The notes under the pieces are model-generated. The model was given only the letters and a program-made list of their open reading frames with translations. It was not told where the DNA came from and made no database searches. This document shows, piece after piece, positions 1 to 7,177 of a stretch of DNA of 7,798 nt. The translations under genes were made by a program, and so were the position numbers. Source of the stretch: Candidatus Atribacteria bacterium 1244-E10-H5-B2 (GTDB lineage Bacteria > Atribacterota > JS1 > SB-45 > 34-128); NCBI GenBank assembly GCA_003575245.1, contig NMQN01000341.1, forward strand, positions 1 through 7,798, in the 5' to 3' direction. Position 1 is the first letter of the stretch; each line of letters opens with the position of its first letter.

Positions 1-1844
1 TTATGAACTCTTTCTGATTGTAAAATTAATTCTTCTGGTGTAATATGTTTACCGGTAACTCCCTCGAAAAGCCAGCAATAATTTTCCACATGTTCAGGAA
101 CTTTTGCGGCTTCCATTCCATGATATTTCTGTTTGTTGTCTTCCGGTTCAATATCATTCCAGGGTAATTTACAGAGACCGACAATAGAAAACCAGGTTCG
201 GAATAAGGGGAAATAATGGAGCGCTTCGGCTTTATCTTCAAAAGTAGGAATCTGGTTATTTACCTGGTCCATAAAGATAAGCCAGGACTCGTCATGTTGG
301 GGTCCTTTGTTTGCAATTCCATATCCTCCCTGCTGAGCCAAAGATTCTTTAGTTACATATTCGGAAAATTCCATGCCTTTACATTCCATGCCTATATCTT
401 GTAGAAATTTTGCATTTGCACCATATTTTTCTGCTAATATTTTCTTTATCTGTCTGATACCTAACCCGGCAATTTTACCAAATCCTTTTCCTTCTGCCAT
501 CTGGTGAATTAATTCTAATGCTGCCTTGGTATTTCCAAAATTAAGCTCTAACCCCTCAGTAATTTCTTTATTTATAATATTATTTTCGTAACACTCCATA
601 AGAAAAGCCATAGTGGTACTGACTCCGATAGTGTCCATCCCGTAATTATCACAATAAAAATTGGCTTCTAAGATAAAATCAGGGTCAAAACATCCACAAC
701 TCCCTCCAAATCCGGCAGTAGTTTCATATTCCGGTCCATCCACTATAACTTTTTCTCCTTTTAAGGGTCCTGTTGTTAATTCAAAATCATCTACTGCATG
801 AGAACAACGCATAGCGCAGCCCACCCAACAGGAATCACCTGCTTGTTTCTGGGTCATACGTTGCTGCCACACTTTGGAATCTATTTTGAAAGCATCAGGA
901 TGTGAACCAAATTTAAAATTATGAACAGGCAAACAATTATAATTCTGCATATGGTCTAATAAATTAACTGTCCCTATTTCTCGCATTCCATTTTGAATAT
1001 GATCTAATCCTAATATTTCTTTAGTTAATCTTTGCCCAGCTTTTTTAACAAGCTCGGGATAAGCTGCATTATTAGAGCCTGCATTTACCCCGGAATATTT
1101 AACCACAATTGCCAAAATTTTCTTATCCCGAAAGACACTTCCTGTTCCTCCGCGCCCAGCTTGTTTAATCCGAACTTTCCTGCGACGCACATCATACCAG
1201 GTAACATTTAAAATTCCTAAATTGGTATTTTCTGCACCTCTTCCGGAAGAAACAATGCTAAGATTTCTTTTATCTTTTTCATCATCAGCATATCTTTCAG
1301 TCAGTTTTTCGATAAGTAAATAAGTATCTGAATTTATTCCCGGAACTTCTTCAATAATAACTTTTCCTTTATTGCCATCAATAAAAATAATCACATCTTC
1401 TCTGGCCTTACCTTGAATCTCTAAAAGATCCCAACCAGAAAATTTTAAAAAAGGAGCGAGATAACCTCCTACATTATTATCGTTAACTGTTCCGGTCTCC
1501 GGTGAAAGAGTTACTATATGGGCCTTGCCCGTACCGGAATATTGAGTAACCCCGCAAATAGGCCCGGTACAAAAAATTATTTCATTTTCAGAGTCGTTCC
1601 ATTTTGTCTTTGAGGAAACAGCATCCCATAAATACCATATACCATAACCACGTCCTCCGGTAAAGGTTTCCTTTACTCGAAGTTCGATGGGTTTTTCTTC
1701 AATCTTATTTTCTGAAAGGTTAATATATAAACGTCTATCAGTATAACCTTTTTCTACTTTTCCCGGCTCAAATTCAAAAGATGTTAATATTTTTTTATTT
1801 TTTTTTCTTCCTTCAAACATTGATTTTTTCTTATTCATTTTCAT
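1..1844 (-). CDS. Aldehyde:ferredoxin oxidoreductase family protein, 3' end outside window
   Basis: The frame is open from the ATG at 1844 to the left edge: 614 codons plus two bases, with no stop. The family consists of tungsten (or molybdenum) bis-molybdopterin enzymes with a [4Fe-4S] cluster that interconvert aldehydes and carboxylic acids with ferredoxin in the cytoplasm. Visible hallmarks are FTGGRGYG (61-68), GP-x-CG followed by SPETG and NVGG in the N-terminal cofactor domain, GPEYET (370-375), DNYGMDT (399-405), a cysteine cluster C339, C343, C347, and the distal cluster ligand C558 in VGLCKLPW. The first cysteine spacing is x3, not the x2 of classical archaeal AOR. The N-terminus carries a Lys-rich extension of roughly 30 residues before the usual beginning of the fold. 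The start is supported by AAGGAG at 1857-1852. Length and motifs suggest only the last part of the C-terminal domain is missing. The true substrate cannot be read from sequence. It follows an acyl carrier protein gene on the same strand. Confidence 0.93.
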   Translation of the reverse strand, partial: MKMNKKKSMFEGRKKNKKILTSFEFEPGKVEKGYTDRRLYINLSENKIEEKPIELRVKETFTGGRGYGIWYLWDAVSSKTKWNDSENEIIFCTGPICGVTQYSGTGKAHIVTLSPETGTVNDNNVGGYLAPFLKFSGWDLLEIQGKAREDVIIFIDGNKGKVIIEEVPGINSDTYLLIEKLTERYADDEKDKRNLSIVSSGRGAENTNLGILNVTWYDVRRRKVRIKQAGRGGTGSVFRDKKILAIVVKYSGVNAGSNNAAYPELVKKAGQRLTKEILGLDHIQNGMREIGTVNLLDHMQNYNCLPVHNFKFGSHPDAFKIDSKVWQQRMTQKQAGDSCWVGCAMRCSHAVDDFELTTGPLKGEKVIVDGPEYETTAGFGGSCGCFDPDFILEANFYCDNYGMDTIGVSTTMAFLMECYENNIINKEITEGLELNFGNTKAALELIHQMAEGKGFGKIAGLGIRQIKKILAEKYGANAKFLQDIGMECKGMEFSEYVTKESLAQQGGYGIANKGPQHDESWLIFMDQVNNQIPTFEDKAEALHYFPLFRTWFSIVGLCKLPWNDIEPEDNKQKYHGMEAAKVPEHVENYCWLFEGVTGKHITPEELILQSERVH

Positions 1845-1850
1845 TAGCTC

Positions 1851-1860
1851 ACTCCTTTTT
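1851..1860 (-). promoter_or_regulatory. Ribosome binding site of the AOR gene
   Basis: On the minus strand AAAAAGGAGT ends six bases before the ATG at 1844, fixing that start. A second purine-rich run, AAAAGGAGGA at 1880-1871, lies further upstream, but the ATG directly attached to it (1870) is too close to be served and reads only two codons before TAA. Confidence 0.7.
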
Positions 1861-1930
1861 ATTATTTCATTCCTCCTTTTAATTCTTAAAAATATTTCTA
1901 AGTCGTTTAACTTTTTTTAGGTTTATATTT

Positions 1931-2155
1931 TTATTTATTTAAGTATTTAATCGCATCTCCCACAGTCTTCATCTTTTCCGCATCTTTATCTGGAATTTCT
2001 AAATTAAATTCTTCCTCGAAAGCCATTATCAGTTCAACTATATCTAAAGAATCTAAACCCAGACCATCAACAAAAGAAGAATTTTCCGTAATTTTGCTTT
2101 CATCGACTCCTAATCGATCTACGATTATCTTTTTTATTCTGTCCATGGATTCCAT
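1931..2155 (-). CDS. acpP: Acyl carrier protein
   Basis: A 74-residue acidic protein of normal ACP length. The motif [12 protein letters not shown] (31-42) contains the DSL tripeptide, and S36 is the expected attachment site for 4'-phosphopantetheine. The flanking helices ([16 protein letters not shown] near the start, [11 protein letters not shown] at 47-57, and the C-terminal TVGDAIKYL) match the four-helix ACP fold. It would carry acyl chains as thioesters in the cytoplasm for fatty acid synthesis or a specialised acyl pathway. The first ATG is chosen because GGGAGGTGA (2173-2165) sits nine bases upstream; the Met at codon 4 would be too far away. No fab genes are visible next to it. It stands after a terminator and 86 bases before the AOR gene, so it may be the first gene of a new unit. 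Whether this is the housekeeping ACP or a second, dedicated copy cannot be told here; the symbol reflects the family only. Confidence 0.93.
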   Translation of the reverse strand: MESMDRIKKIIVDRLGVDESKITENSSFVDGLGLDSLDIVELIMAFEEEFNLEIPDKDAEKMKTVGDAIKYLNK

Positions 2156-2201
2156 TCTATTCTTTCACCTCCCTTCACATTATCATGCAACCACCACCTT
2201 T

Positions 2202-2253
2202 AAAACAACCCTACTCCCCTCAGAGAAAAGGTTTTAAAAGGAGGGAAGTAGGG
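2202..2253 (-). terminator. Intrinsic terminator closing the importer operon
   Basis: Bases 2241-2253 and 2209-2221 form a 13-base-pair stem when read on the minus strand, including one G.U pair (2246/2216) that would be an A-C mismatch on the plus strand. The loop is 19 bases. The stem is followed on the minus strand by TTGTTTT (2208-2202). It lies about 90 bases after the livM stop and before the ACP gene, in the right orientation to end the transporter transcript. Confidence 0.7.
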
Positions 2254-2330
2254 GACGGCAACCCGGAGAACTCTGGAAGAAGACCGGACTACCGGGATAC
2301 GATTCCTTTAAAGTACTCTCAAGAGGAGGG
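2241..2330. other. GC-rich structured non-coding segment, possible IS200/IS605 right-end remnant
   Basis: Between livM and the terminator lies a stretch unlike its AT-rich surroundings: 39 of the 66 bases at 2241-2306 are G or C. It holds several small inverted repeats: CCGGA/TCTGG (2263-2267 with 2272-2276), CCGG-ACTA-CCGG (2284-2295), GGGAT/ATTCC (2294-2298 with 2302-2306, competing with the previous one) and CTC-TCAA-GAG (2316-2325). Two of these stems contain G.U pairs only if the plus strand is the RNA, hinting that the structure belonged to a plus-strand transcript. The pattern of GGCAACC, GGAAGAAG, CCGGGATAC and a final TTTAAAGTAC-TCTCAAGAG resembles, from memory, right ends of IS200/IS605 elements, where the TnpB-guiding RNA is encoded. 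No tnpB or tnpA is present. It could equally be an unknown structured 3' UTR. Confidence 0.35.
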
Positions 2331-2343
2331 TAAATAATCATTG

Positions 2344-3393
2344 TTAGTTTTTTTTTAAACTTACATAATTTATCTTCTTTTTAAATAATTCAAGAGAAAT
2401 TTCTCTCTCCCCCATTATCCCTTTTGGTTTTTTAATTAAAACCGCAATCAATAAAACTCCTAAAAGAACAGTTGTGAGTCCTAACATTTCTGGCAGATAA
2501 AAGCCAAAGATATTAATTCCCTCTTCTATAGGTGCTAAAATTTCCATAAATAAAGTAATAATTGCGGCACCTATTATTGACCCACTTACACTTCCCATTC
2601 CTCCAATAACTATCATTGCTACTACTTCAAAAACCAAAACTATACCAAATGCTGTGGGGAATAGATTTAATATAAGATGAATCCATAAAATTGCACCTAT
2701 GGCAGTAAAGAAAGCACTAAGACTAAAAGCATATATTTTATATTTTAATAGATTTATTCCCATATGTTCTGCTAAATTCTGATCCTTCCCTATAGAAATA
2801 AAAGCCCTTCCTATGTAACTCTTTTTTAACATCAAGGTAATATATATTAAGAGAATTGCTATGCCCCACACCCACCAAATATTAGTATAAGAAGGAAATT
2901 GTCTTAAGCCCATAGCTCCATTCGTAATATCAGGCAGGTTTTCGGCAATAGTCGTCATGATTATATTGAATCCCAGTGTTCCTGCACAAAAATACATGCC
3001 CCGTAAACGTAAGGCCGGTAAAACTAGAATAACCCCTGCTATAACACCAGATATACCTCCTAACAATAAAGCTGGTAGTAAAGGAAGTTGAATATTTAAA
3101 ATAAAAGCTGGTAGATGTAAATCCAAAATCCCTTCTTTAAAAGAAGGTGGAAGAGTAAGAAATGCAGCAGTATATGCCCCTACCAACATAATTCCCCCAT
3201 GACCTATAGAAAAAAACCCTATCCAACCATTTATAATATTTAATGAAATTGCTAATATAACATTTATTCCAAATAGTAAAAATAATATTAACCAAAAACC
3301 GGATAATAATTTTTCTAATAGATAAAATGTTACAAAAAACAAACCAGGCCCTAAAATATATTTTAATATAATAATTTTCTTTCCAAATCTCAT
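2344..3393 (-). CDS. livM: Branched-chain amino acid/amide-type ABC transporter permease LivM
   Basis: A 349-residue inner-membrane permease of the BPD_transp_2 family, forming with LivH the channel of a HAAT-type importer. Hydrophobic segments run almost throughout, starting near residues 15-55. Family hallmarks are NGWIGFFSIGHGGIMLVGAY (55-74), the LPALRLRGMYF segment (125-135), the cytoplasmic coupling loop GRAFISIGKDQNLAEHMGIN (195-214) that contacts the ATPases, and the VIGGMGSVSGSIIGA block (262-276). The charged tail after about residue 320 is cytoplasmic. Length is normal for LivM. The start is preceded by AGGA seven bases upstream, and the gene begins 15 bases after livH, so it is translated from the same mRNA. 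It is the last gene of the importer operon; a terminator follows. The substrate cannot be deduced from the permease. Confidence 0.93.
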   Translation of the reverse strand: MRFGKKIIILKYILGPGLFFVTFYLLEKLLSGFWLILFLLFGINVILAISLNIINGWIGFFSIGHGGIMLVGAYTAAFLTLPPSFKEGILDLHLPAFILNIQLPLLPALLLGGISGVIAGVILVLPALRLRGMYFCAGTLGFNIIMTTIAENLPDITNGAMGLRQFPSYTNIWWVWGIAILLIYITLMLKKSYIGRAFISIGKDQNLAEHMGINLLKYKIYAFSLSAFFTAIGAILWIHLILNLFPTAFGIVLVFEVVAMIVIGGMGSVSGSIIGAAIITLFMEILAPIEEGINIFGFYLPEMLGLTTVLLGVLLIAVLIKKPKGIMGEREISLELFKKKINYVSLKKN

Positions 3394-3408
3394 TTTTTTA
3401 TCCTGTTA

Positions 3409-4290
3409 CTATTTTATATTTGCCCTGAAAAGACCACTTGGTTTAAAGATAAGTATTATGAAAAATATGATCCACACAAAAAGAGGTTTTGCACCAACAA
3501 GTTCCGGAGGTAAATATGCAATAAAGAAAGCTGAGCCAATCGCAAGAAGATAACCCGCAACCACAGCTCCGAAAACATTCCCTACTCCCCCTATAACTGA
3601 AGCAATAAAAGCATCAACAACAGGGATGGCTCCCATACTAGCACTAACTGAACCAAACAATATTCCCCATAGTATTCCCGCTACACCTCCAATAAATGAG
3701 GCAATTATAAATGTAATTATAATAATTCTTTCGGTATTGATTCCTAAAGTTTCAGCTATTTGGCTATCATAAGATATGCTCCTCATAGCAATACCCAGTT
3801 TGGTATTCTTTACAAGATACACAAGTACGGTGCATAATATTATAGTTATTAAAAAAATTAGTATATTTCTTTTGGAAATTATTAAATCCCCTGATAAATA
3901 TACCCCTTTTAAAGAATTGGGCGTCTTAAAATTTTTCAACCTAGCATCGAAGAGCATTATAAATAAATTTCTCACTACTACCGAGGCACCCAGCGATGTA
4001 ATAAAAAGAGTAATCATTCCAGCTCCTCTGACTGGTTTAAAAGCTATCTTTTCTATTGCTAATCCAATAACTATTGCGCTAATTAAGCTAATTAAAAAAG
4101 CCATCCAATAAGGCAAATTAAAAATAGTTAAAGCAAAATAGGCAGCAAAAGCAGCCGCCATAAAAACTTCACCGTAAGCAAAATTAACTAATCCTATAAT
4201 TCCAAAAGTCATAGTATATCCTGCTGCTAATAAGGCGAGTATACTTCCCCATCCTAAGGTATTTAATATTTGTTGTAAAAAATAATTCAT
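3409..4290 (-). CDS. livH: Branched-chain amino acid/amide-type ABC transporter permease LivH
   Basis: A 293-residue inner-membrane permease, the usual LivH length and partner of LivM. It has about eight hydrophobic segments. Hallmarks are the N-terminal GLVNFAYGEVFMAAA (33-47), the KPVRGAGMITLFITSLGAS stretch (85-103), the coupling loop GIAMRSISYDSQIAETLGIN (166-185) and the VIGGVGNVFGAVVAG block (232-246). The gene starts 36 bases after livF, with GAGG seven bases upstream of the ATG, and precedes livM by 15 bases. Substrate specificity lies in the binding protein, so the generic Liv name describes the family, not proven leucine/isoleucine/valine transport. Confidence 0.93.
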   Translation of the reverse strand: MNYFLQQILNTLGWGSILALLAAGYTMTFGIIGLVNFAYGEVFMAAAFAAYFALTIFNLPYWMAFLISLISAIVIGLAIEKIAFKPVRGAGMITLFITSLGASVVVRNLFIMLFDARLKNFKTPNSLKGVYLSGDLIISKRNILIFLITIILCTVLVYLVKNTKLGIAMRSISYDSQIAETLGINTERIIIITFIIASFIGGVAGILWGILFGSVSASMGAIPVVDAFIASVIGGVGNVFGAVVAGYLLAIGSAFFIAYLPPELVGAKPLFVWIIFFIILIFKPSGLFRANIK

Positions 4291-4326
4291 AAACTATCCT
4301 CTTCTTTTTTCATTATGTATATTGAT

Positions 4327-5049
4327 TTAGATAACCCCTAAATAAGTCTCCTTGACCCTCTTATCTTCACTTAGGTCTTTAGCTCCCCCTTCCAAAACAA
4401 TAGTACCTTTTCTAATTAAATACCCATAGTCTGATATCTCTAAAGCTAATTTTGCATTTTGCTCAACCAGCAAAATAGATACCCCTTCATTATTAATTTC
4501 CTTTAATATCTTCCCTATTAACTCTACTAATTTAGGAGCGAGGCCTAAAGAAGGTTCGTCTAATAACAATAAATTCGGTTTACTCATTAAAGCTCGCCCT
4601 ATAACTAACATTTCTTGTTCTCCTCCACTAAGCGATTCTGCTAATTGATTACCTCTTTCCTTAAGAATAGGAAATATTGAATATACTCGATTTAGACTAT
4701 TCTCGAGTTCCTCTTTACTTTTTAAAAGATAAGCACCTGCTAGTAAATTTTCCTTAGTTGTCAAATTAGCGAATATACCTCGCCCTTCAGGGACATATGA
4801 TATGCCCAATCTCGCTATTTTATAAGTAGCAAAATGAGCTATATCTATACCCTTATATTTAATCTCTCCACTTTTTAAATAAGTTTGGGAAAGAATTGTT
4901 TTTAAAATGGTTGATTTCCCTACCGCATTCGAACCTAATAAAGTTACTATTCTACCCTGATTAACTATGATAGATATTTTATTTATTATCTCCTTTTTCC
5001 CATATCCTGCTACGACATTATTTAATTCAAGCAATGGAACAATGCTCAT
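4327..5049 (-). CDS. livF: HAAT-type ABC transporter ATP-binding protein LivF
   Basis: A 240-residue cytoplasmic ATPase, one half of the LivG/LivF motor. Walker A is GSNAVGKST (39-47), with the essential G-x4-GKS kept but a less common filling. The LivF-type VPEGRGIF (86-93) replaces the normal Q-loop region, the signature is LSGGEQ (140-145), Walker B is LLLLDEP (160-166) with D164 and catalytic E165, and the switch position is EQN (196-198) instead of the usual EHD, as is normal in LivF. Length is normal. GGAGG lies six bases before the ATG, inside the end of livG. The ATG overlaps the livG TGA by four bases, giving translational coupling that should yield equal amounts of the two ATPases. 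Confidence 0.95.
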   Translation of the reverse strand: MSIVPLLELNNVVAGYGKKEIINKISIIVNQGRIVTLLGSNAVGKSTILKTILSQTYLKSGEIKYKGIDIAHFATYKIARLGISYVPEGRGIFANLTTKENLLAGAYLLKSKEELENSLNRVYSIFPILKERGNQLAESLSGGEQEMLVIGRALMSKPNLLLLDEPSLGLAPKLVELIGKILKEINNEGVSILLVEQNAKLALEISDYGYLIRKGTIVLEGGAKDLSEDKRVKETYLGVI

Positions 5050-5840
5050 GAAATACCTCCTAGATAGGCTTCTATTACTCTTTTATTATTTTGAATTCCT
5101 TTTGGTGTTCCTCTTCCTATAATATTCCCTTCATTCATAGCAATGATATCATCGCAAATAGTCATTACAAATGTCATATCATGTTCGATGATAATTATAG
5201 TTAAATTAAATTTTTCTTTTATTTTATAAATTAGTTCAATTAGCTCTTTCGTTTCATTTGGGTTTAAACCACTCGCAGGTTCATCGAGTAAAAGCAATTC
5301 GGGTTTTAATGCTAAAGCCCGAGCAATACTGACTTTCCTTTGTAAAGGGAAAGGAAGATCTTCTGCAATTTGATTTGCTAGGTGGGTAATGCCTAAAAAA
5401 TCTAAAATTTCTAAAGATTTTTCTTCTATTTGTTTCTCTTCCTGTCTACACTTAGTGGTTTGAAATATTAGATCAAAGAAGTTGTAGCTCATGTGCCGAA
5501 AAAAAGCCATCTTAACTTCATCAACTACTTTAGTATATCTTTCCATTCTTATTTTCTGAAAAGTTCTTCCTATGCCTCGATTTACTCTTCTATCCGGCGA
5601 TTCAGCAGTGATATCAATACCTTTAAATAATATTTTTCCCTTATTGGGCTTATGAAAACCTGTAATTAGATTAAAAACTGTAGTCTTTCCGGCTCCATTT
5701 GGACCAATTAAACCTCTTAATTCACTCTTCTTTAAATAAAGAGAAAAATCTGAAATCGCAGTTAATCCTCCAAATTTCTTTTTTAGTCCTTTTATTTCTA
5801 ATAATAAATTATTTTTGTTTATATAATTATAATCTTGCAT
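5046..5840 (-). CDS. livG: HAAT-type ABC transporter ATP-binding protein LivG
   Basis: A 264-residue cytoplasmic ATPase pairing with LivF. Walker A is GPNGAGKTT (46-54), the LivG-specific GIGRTFQ carries the Q-loop glutamine at 95, Walker B is LLLLDEP (182-188) with D186 and E187, and the switch histidine is H220 in EHDM. The C-terminal RVIEAYLG matches the LivG end. The signature reads LPFPLQRK (162-169); the glycine usual in the second half of LSGGQ or LPYGQQ is a proline here, which is unusual and worth noting. The Shine-Dalgarno is weak (AAGAGAG about 11 bases upstream). The gene follows the hairpin after the binding-protein gene, and its end overlaps livF by four bases. Confidence 0.95.
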   Translation of the reverse strand: MQDYNYINKNNLLLEIKGLKKKFGGLTAISDFSLYLKKSELRGLIGPNGAGKTTVFNLITGFHKPNKGKILFKGIDITAESPDRRVNRGIGRTFQKIRMERYTKVVDEVKMAFFRHMSYNFFDLIFQTTKCRQEEKQIEEKSLEILDFLGITHLANQIAEDLPFPLQRKVSIARALALKPELLLLDEPASGLNPNETKELIELIYKIKEKFNLTIIIIEHDMTFVMTICDDIIAMNEGNIIGRGTPKGIQNNKRVIEAYLGGIS

Positions 5841-5872
5841 TTTAATTCAAACTCTCTTTTTAAATAAGTTTA

Positions 5873-5919
5873 AAAATAATGGGAAAGAAGTAAATAAAAA
5901 TATTCTTTCCCATCATTTT
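5873..5919 (-). terminator. Hairpin with U-rich tail between binding-protein gene and livG
   Basis: Read on the minus strand, 5919-5903 pairs with 5889-5873 to give a 17-base-pair stem (an 11-pair perfect core plus one G.U and five A-T pairs) with a 13-base loop. The U-rich run UUAUUUUU forms the descending outer arm. It begins seven bases after the stop codon of the binding protein. Such partial terminators or 3'-stabilising hairpins commonly give more binding protein than permease and ATPase; that role is inferred here. Confidence 0.7.
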
Positions 5920-5926
5920 ACCTATC

Positions 5927-7177
5927 TTACTTAAAAGGGAGTGTTTCTATCCCTTCTGGAGTGTAGGACTCATATGATTGAAAATCGTAGAAACATTGTG
6001 TCCCATCCTTCACAACTTTCCAAACTAGCCCTCTTTCAGGCCAGCCTTCAGATACGAATCTTATAGGTTGTGTTGTCCAAGTAGTTTTTATCTTCATAAG
6101 CCCATCTCTTATTGCAACTCTTTTATCTGCGAGACTTGCATCGTCCCACCATGCTTCTCCTTTCTCTTCAATCACAAAAGAAATAGTTTCAGCTAATATC
6201 ATGAAAGCATCATAACCCATTGTTCCAAATGCACCAGGCTCTTCCCCATTTCTCTTTACATATTCTTCGACAAATTCTTTTGCAGAACCCGAAAGTCCGG
6301 GCTGGCCTGCAGAAAAATGGGTTGAGAACATCATACCTTCAACAGCATCTCCTCCAACTTCGATGAGGACTGATGTATCTACACCGTCTGTACCAACTAA
6401 GGGAAGGTTAATAGCTAATTCTCTCGCTTGTTTTGCAATTTTAGGAGCATCCTGTGGCCAAGTAGGTAGAATAATCGCCTGAATTCCTAATTTATCTATG
6501 TTAGTTTTAAGTCTGGTTAATTGAGCTGTGTAATCAATATCTCCATTATTATAGTTAAGTACAAGTGGAACAGGATTTTCTTTCCCCGTAAATTCTTTCA
6601 GGAAATGAATTATATATTCAGTAAGTTTCGTTCCATAAGCACTACCTACATCTTTGAAAATTGTGACTGTATCATAACCGAACTTCTCATAGATATACTT
6701 TGCCACTGCTCTTCCTTGGTCATTATCCGGTATAGGGCTCATAAACATATAATCTCCCACTAGAGGAATTGTTGCAGTAGTACCACCAATATCCAAGAAA
6801 GGAGTTTTAGCATCCTGAAAAACTTCTCCAGCAGCTGTAGCGAGAGAAATATCATTCCCACCTATACCACCTACTACCTTAAAAGCCTCTAATAAGCGAT
6901 GAGCTTTGGTTGCAAAGACGGCTGGCTTACTTTGCCCATCGACAACAATAGCTTTAACTGGGTAACCTTTTATTCCTCCTTTTGCATTTAATAAATCCAC
7001 CGCCACATCTATAGTACGCTTGTTTTCTATACCCATTTCGGCAGCCTCACCAGTTATACTGATAATCACCCCAATTTTAATAGGTTCCTTCTCTTGTCCG
7101 GTAGACAAGATATTTAAACTAAAAAACAAGAGAAAAATTATTATACTTCCAATACCATATGATTTAATATTTTTCAT
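5927..7177 (-). CDS. HAAT-type ABC transporter substrate-binding protein (LivK-like)
   Basis: A 416-residue periplasmic binding protein of the Peripla_BP_6 (Leu/Ile/Val-amide-urea) family that delivers the ligand to the LivHMGF complex. Residues 1-25 form a signal peptide: Lys at 2 and 5, then a hydrophobic core (about 8-22). There is no lipobox cysteine, so it should be soluble rather than lipid-anchored. The mature part begins EPIKIGVIISITGEAAEMG, the typical first strand and ligand loop, followed by VDLLNAKGGIKGYPV, the GGIGGNDIS loop, and SPIPDNDQGRAVAKYIYEKFG of the second lobe. The start at 7177 is chosen because AAAGGAGGT (7195-7187) lies nine bases upstream; an in-frame ATG at 7210 lies upstream of that site and would add a non-signal-like leader. 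Ligand identity is unknown; the neighbouring amidase makes an amide a candidate beside branched-chain amino acids. Confidence 0.93.
   Translation of the reverse strand: MKNIKSYGIGSIIIFLLFFSLNILSTGQEKEPIKIGVIISITGEAAEMGIENKRTIDVAVDLLNAKGGIKGYPVKAIVVDGQSKPAVFATKAHRLLEAFKVVGGIGGNDISLATAAGEVFQDAKTPFLDIGGTTATIPLVGDYMFMSPIPDNDQGRAVAKYIYEKFGYDTVTIFKDVGSAYGTKLTEYIIHFLKEFTGKENPVPLVLNYNNGDIDYTAQLTRLKTNIDKLGIQAIILPTWPQDAPKIAKQARELAINLPLVGTDGVDTSVLIEVGGDAVEGMMFSTHFSAGQPGLSGSAKEFVEEYVKRNGEEPGAFGTMGYDAFMILAETISFVIEEKGEAWWDDASLADKRVAIRDGLMKIKTTWTTQPIRFVSEGWPERGLVWKVVKDGTQCFYDFQSYESYTPEGIETLPFK

Noticed and set aside
26..404. Short open frames on both strands (26-241 minus, 216-404 plus)
   Set aside because: They overlap the AOR gene, which shows family motifs through this whole stretch; they have no family resemblance and no ribosome binding site.
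1862..1880. Mini-ORF before the AOR gene (ATG-AAA-TAA next to AAAAGGAGGA)
   Set aside because: The ATG abuts the purine run too closely for initiation, and two codons give no evidence of a leader peptide.
1885..1902. Small hairpin between the ACP and AOR genes as a terminator
   Set aside because: It is a 7-pair almost pure A-U stem without a U-tract after it; too weak to call.
2179..2208. Possible promoter for the ACP gene (TTGTTT, 18 bases, GATAAT)
   Set aside because: The -35 match is poor and overlaps the terminator tail, and the implied transcript start would fall on the ribosome binding site.
2209..2253. GGGGAGTAG resembling the start of a yybP-ykoY manganese riboswitch
   Set aside because: It is just one arm of the terminator stem; the rest of the riboswitch consensus is missing and no metal exporter follows.
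2241..2330. Tetrahydrofolate, cobalamin, c-di-GMP or molybdenum-cofactor riboswitch
   Set aside because: I compared the conserved cores as far as I remember them and none matches on either strand.
3776..4111. Plus-strand open frame of 111 codons
   Set aside because: It is antisense to livH, whose coupling loop and membrane segments cover this region.
6521..6763. Plus-strand open frame of 80 codons
   Set aside because: It is antisense to the binding-protein gene and resembles nothing.
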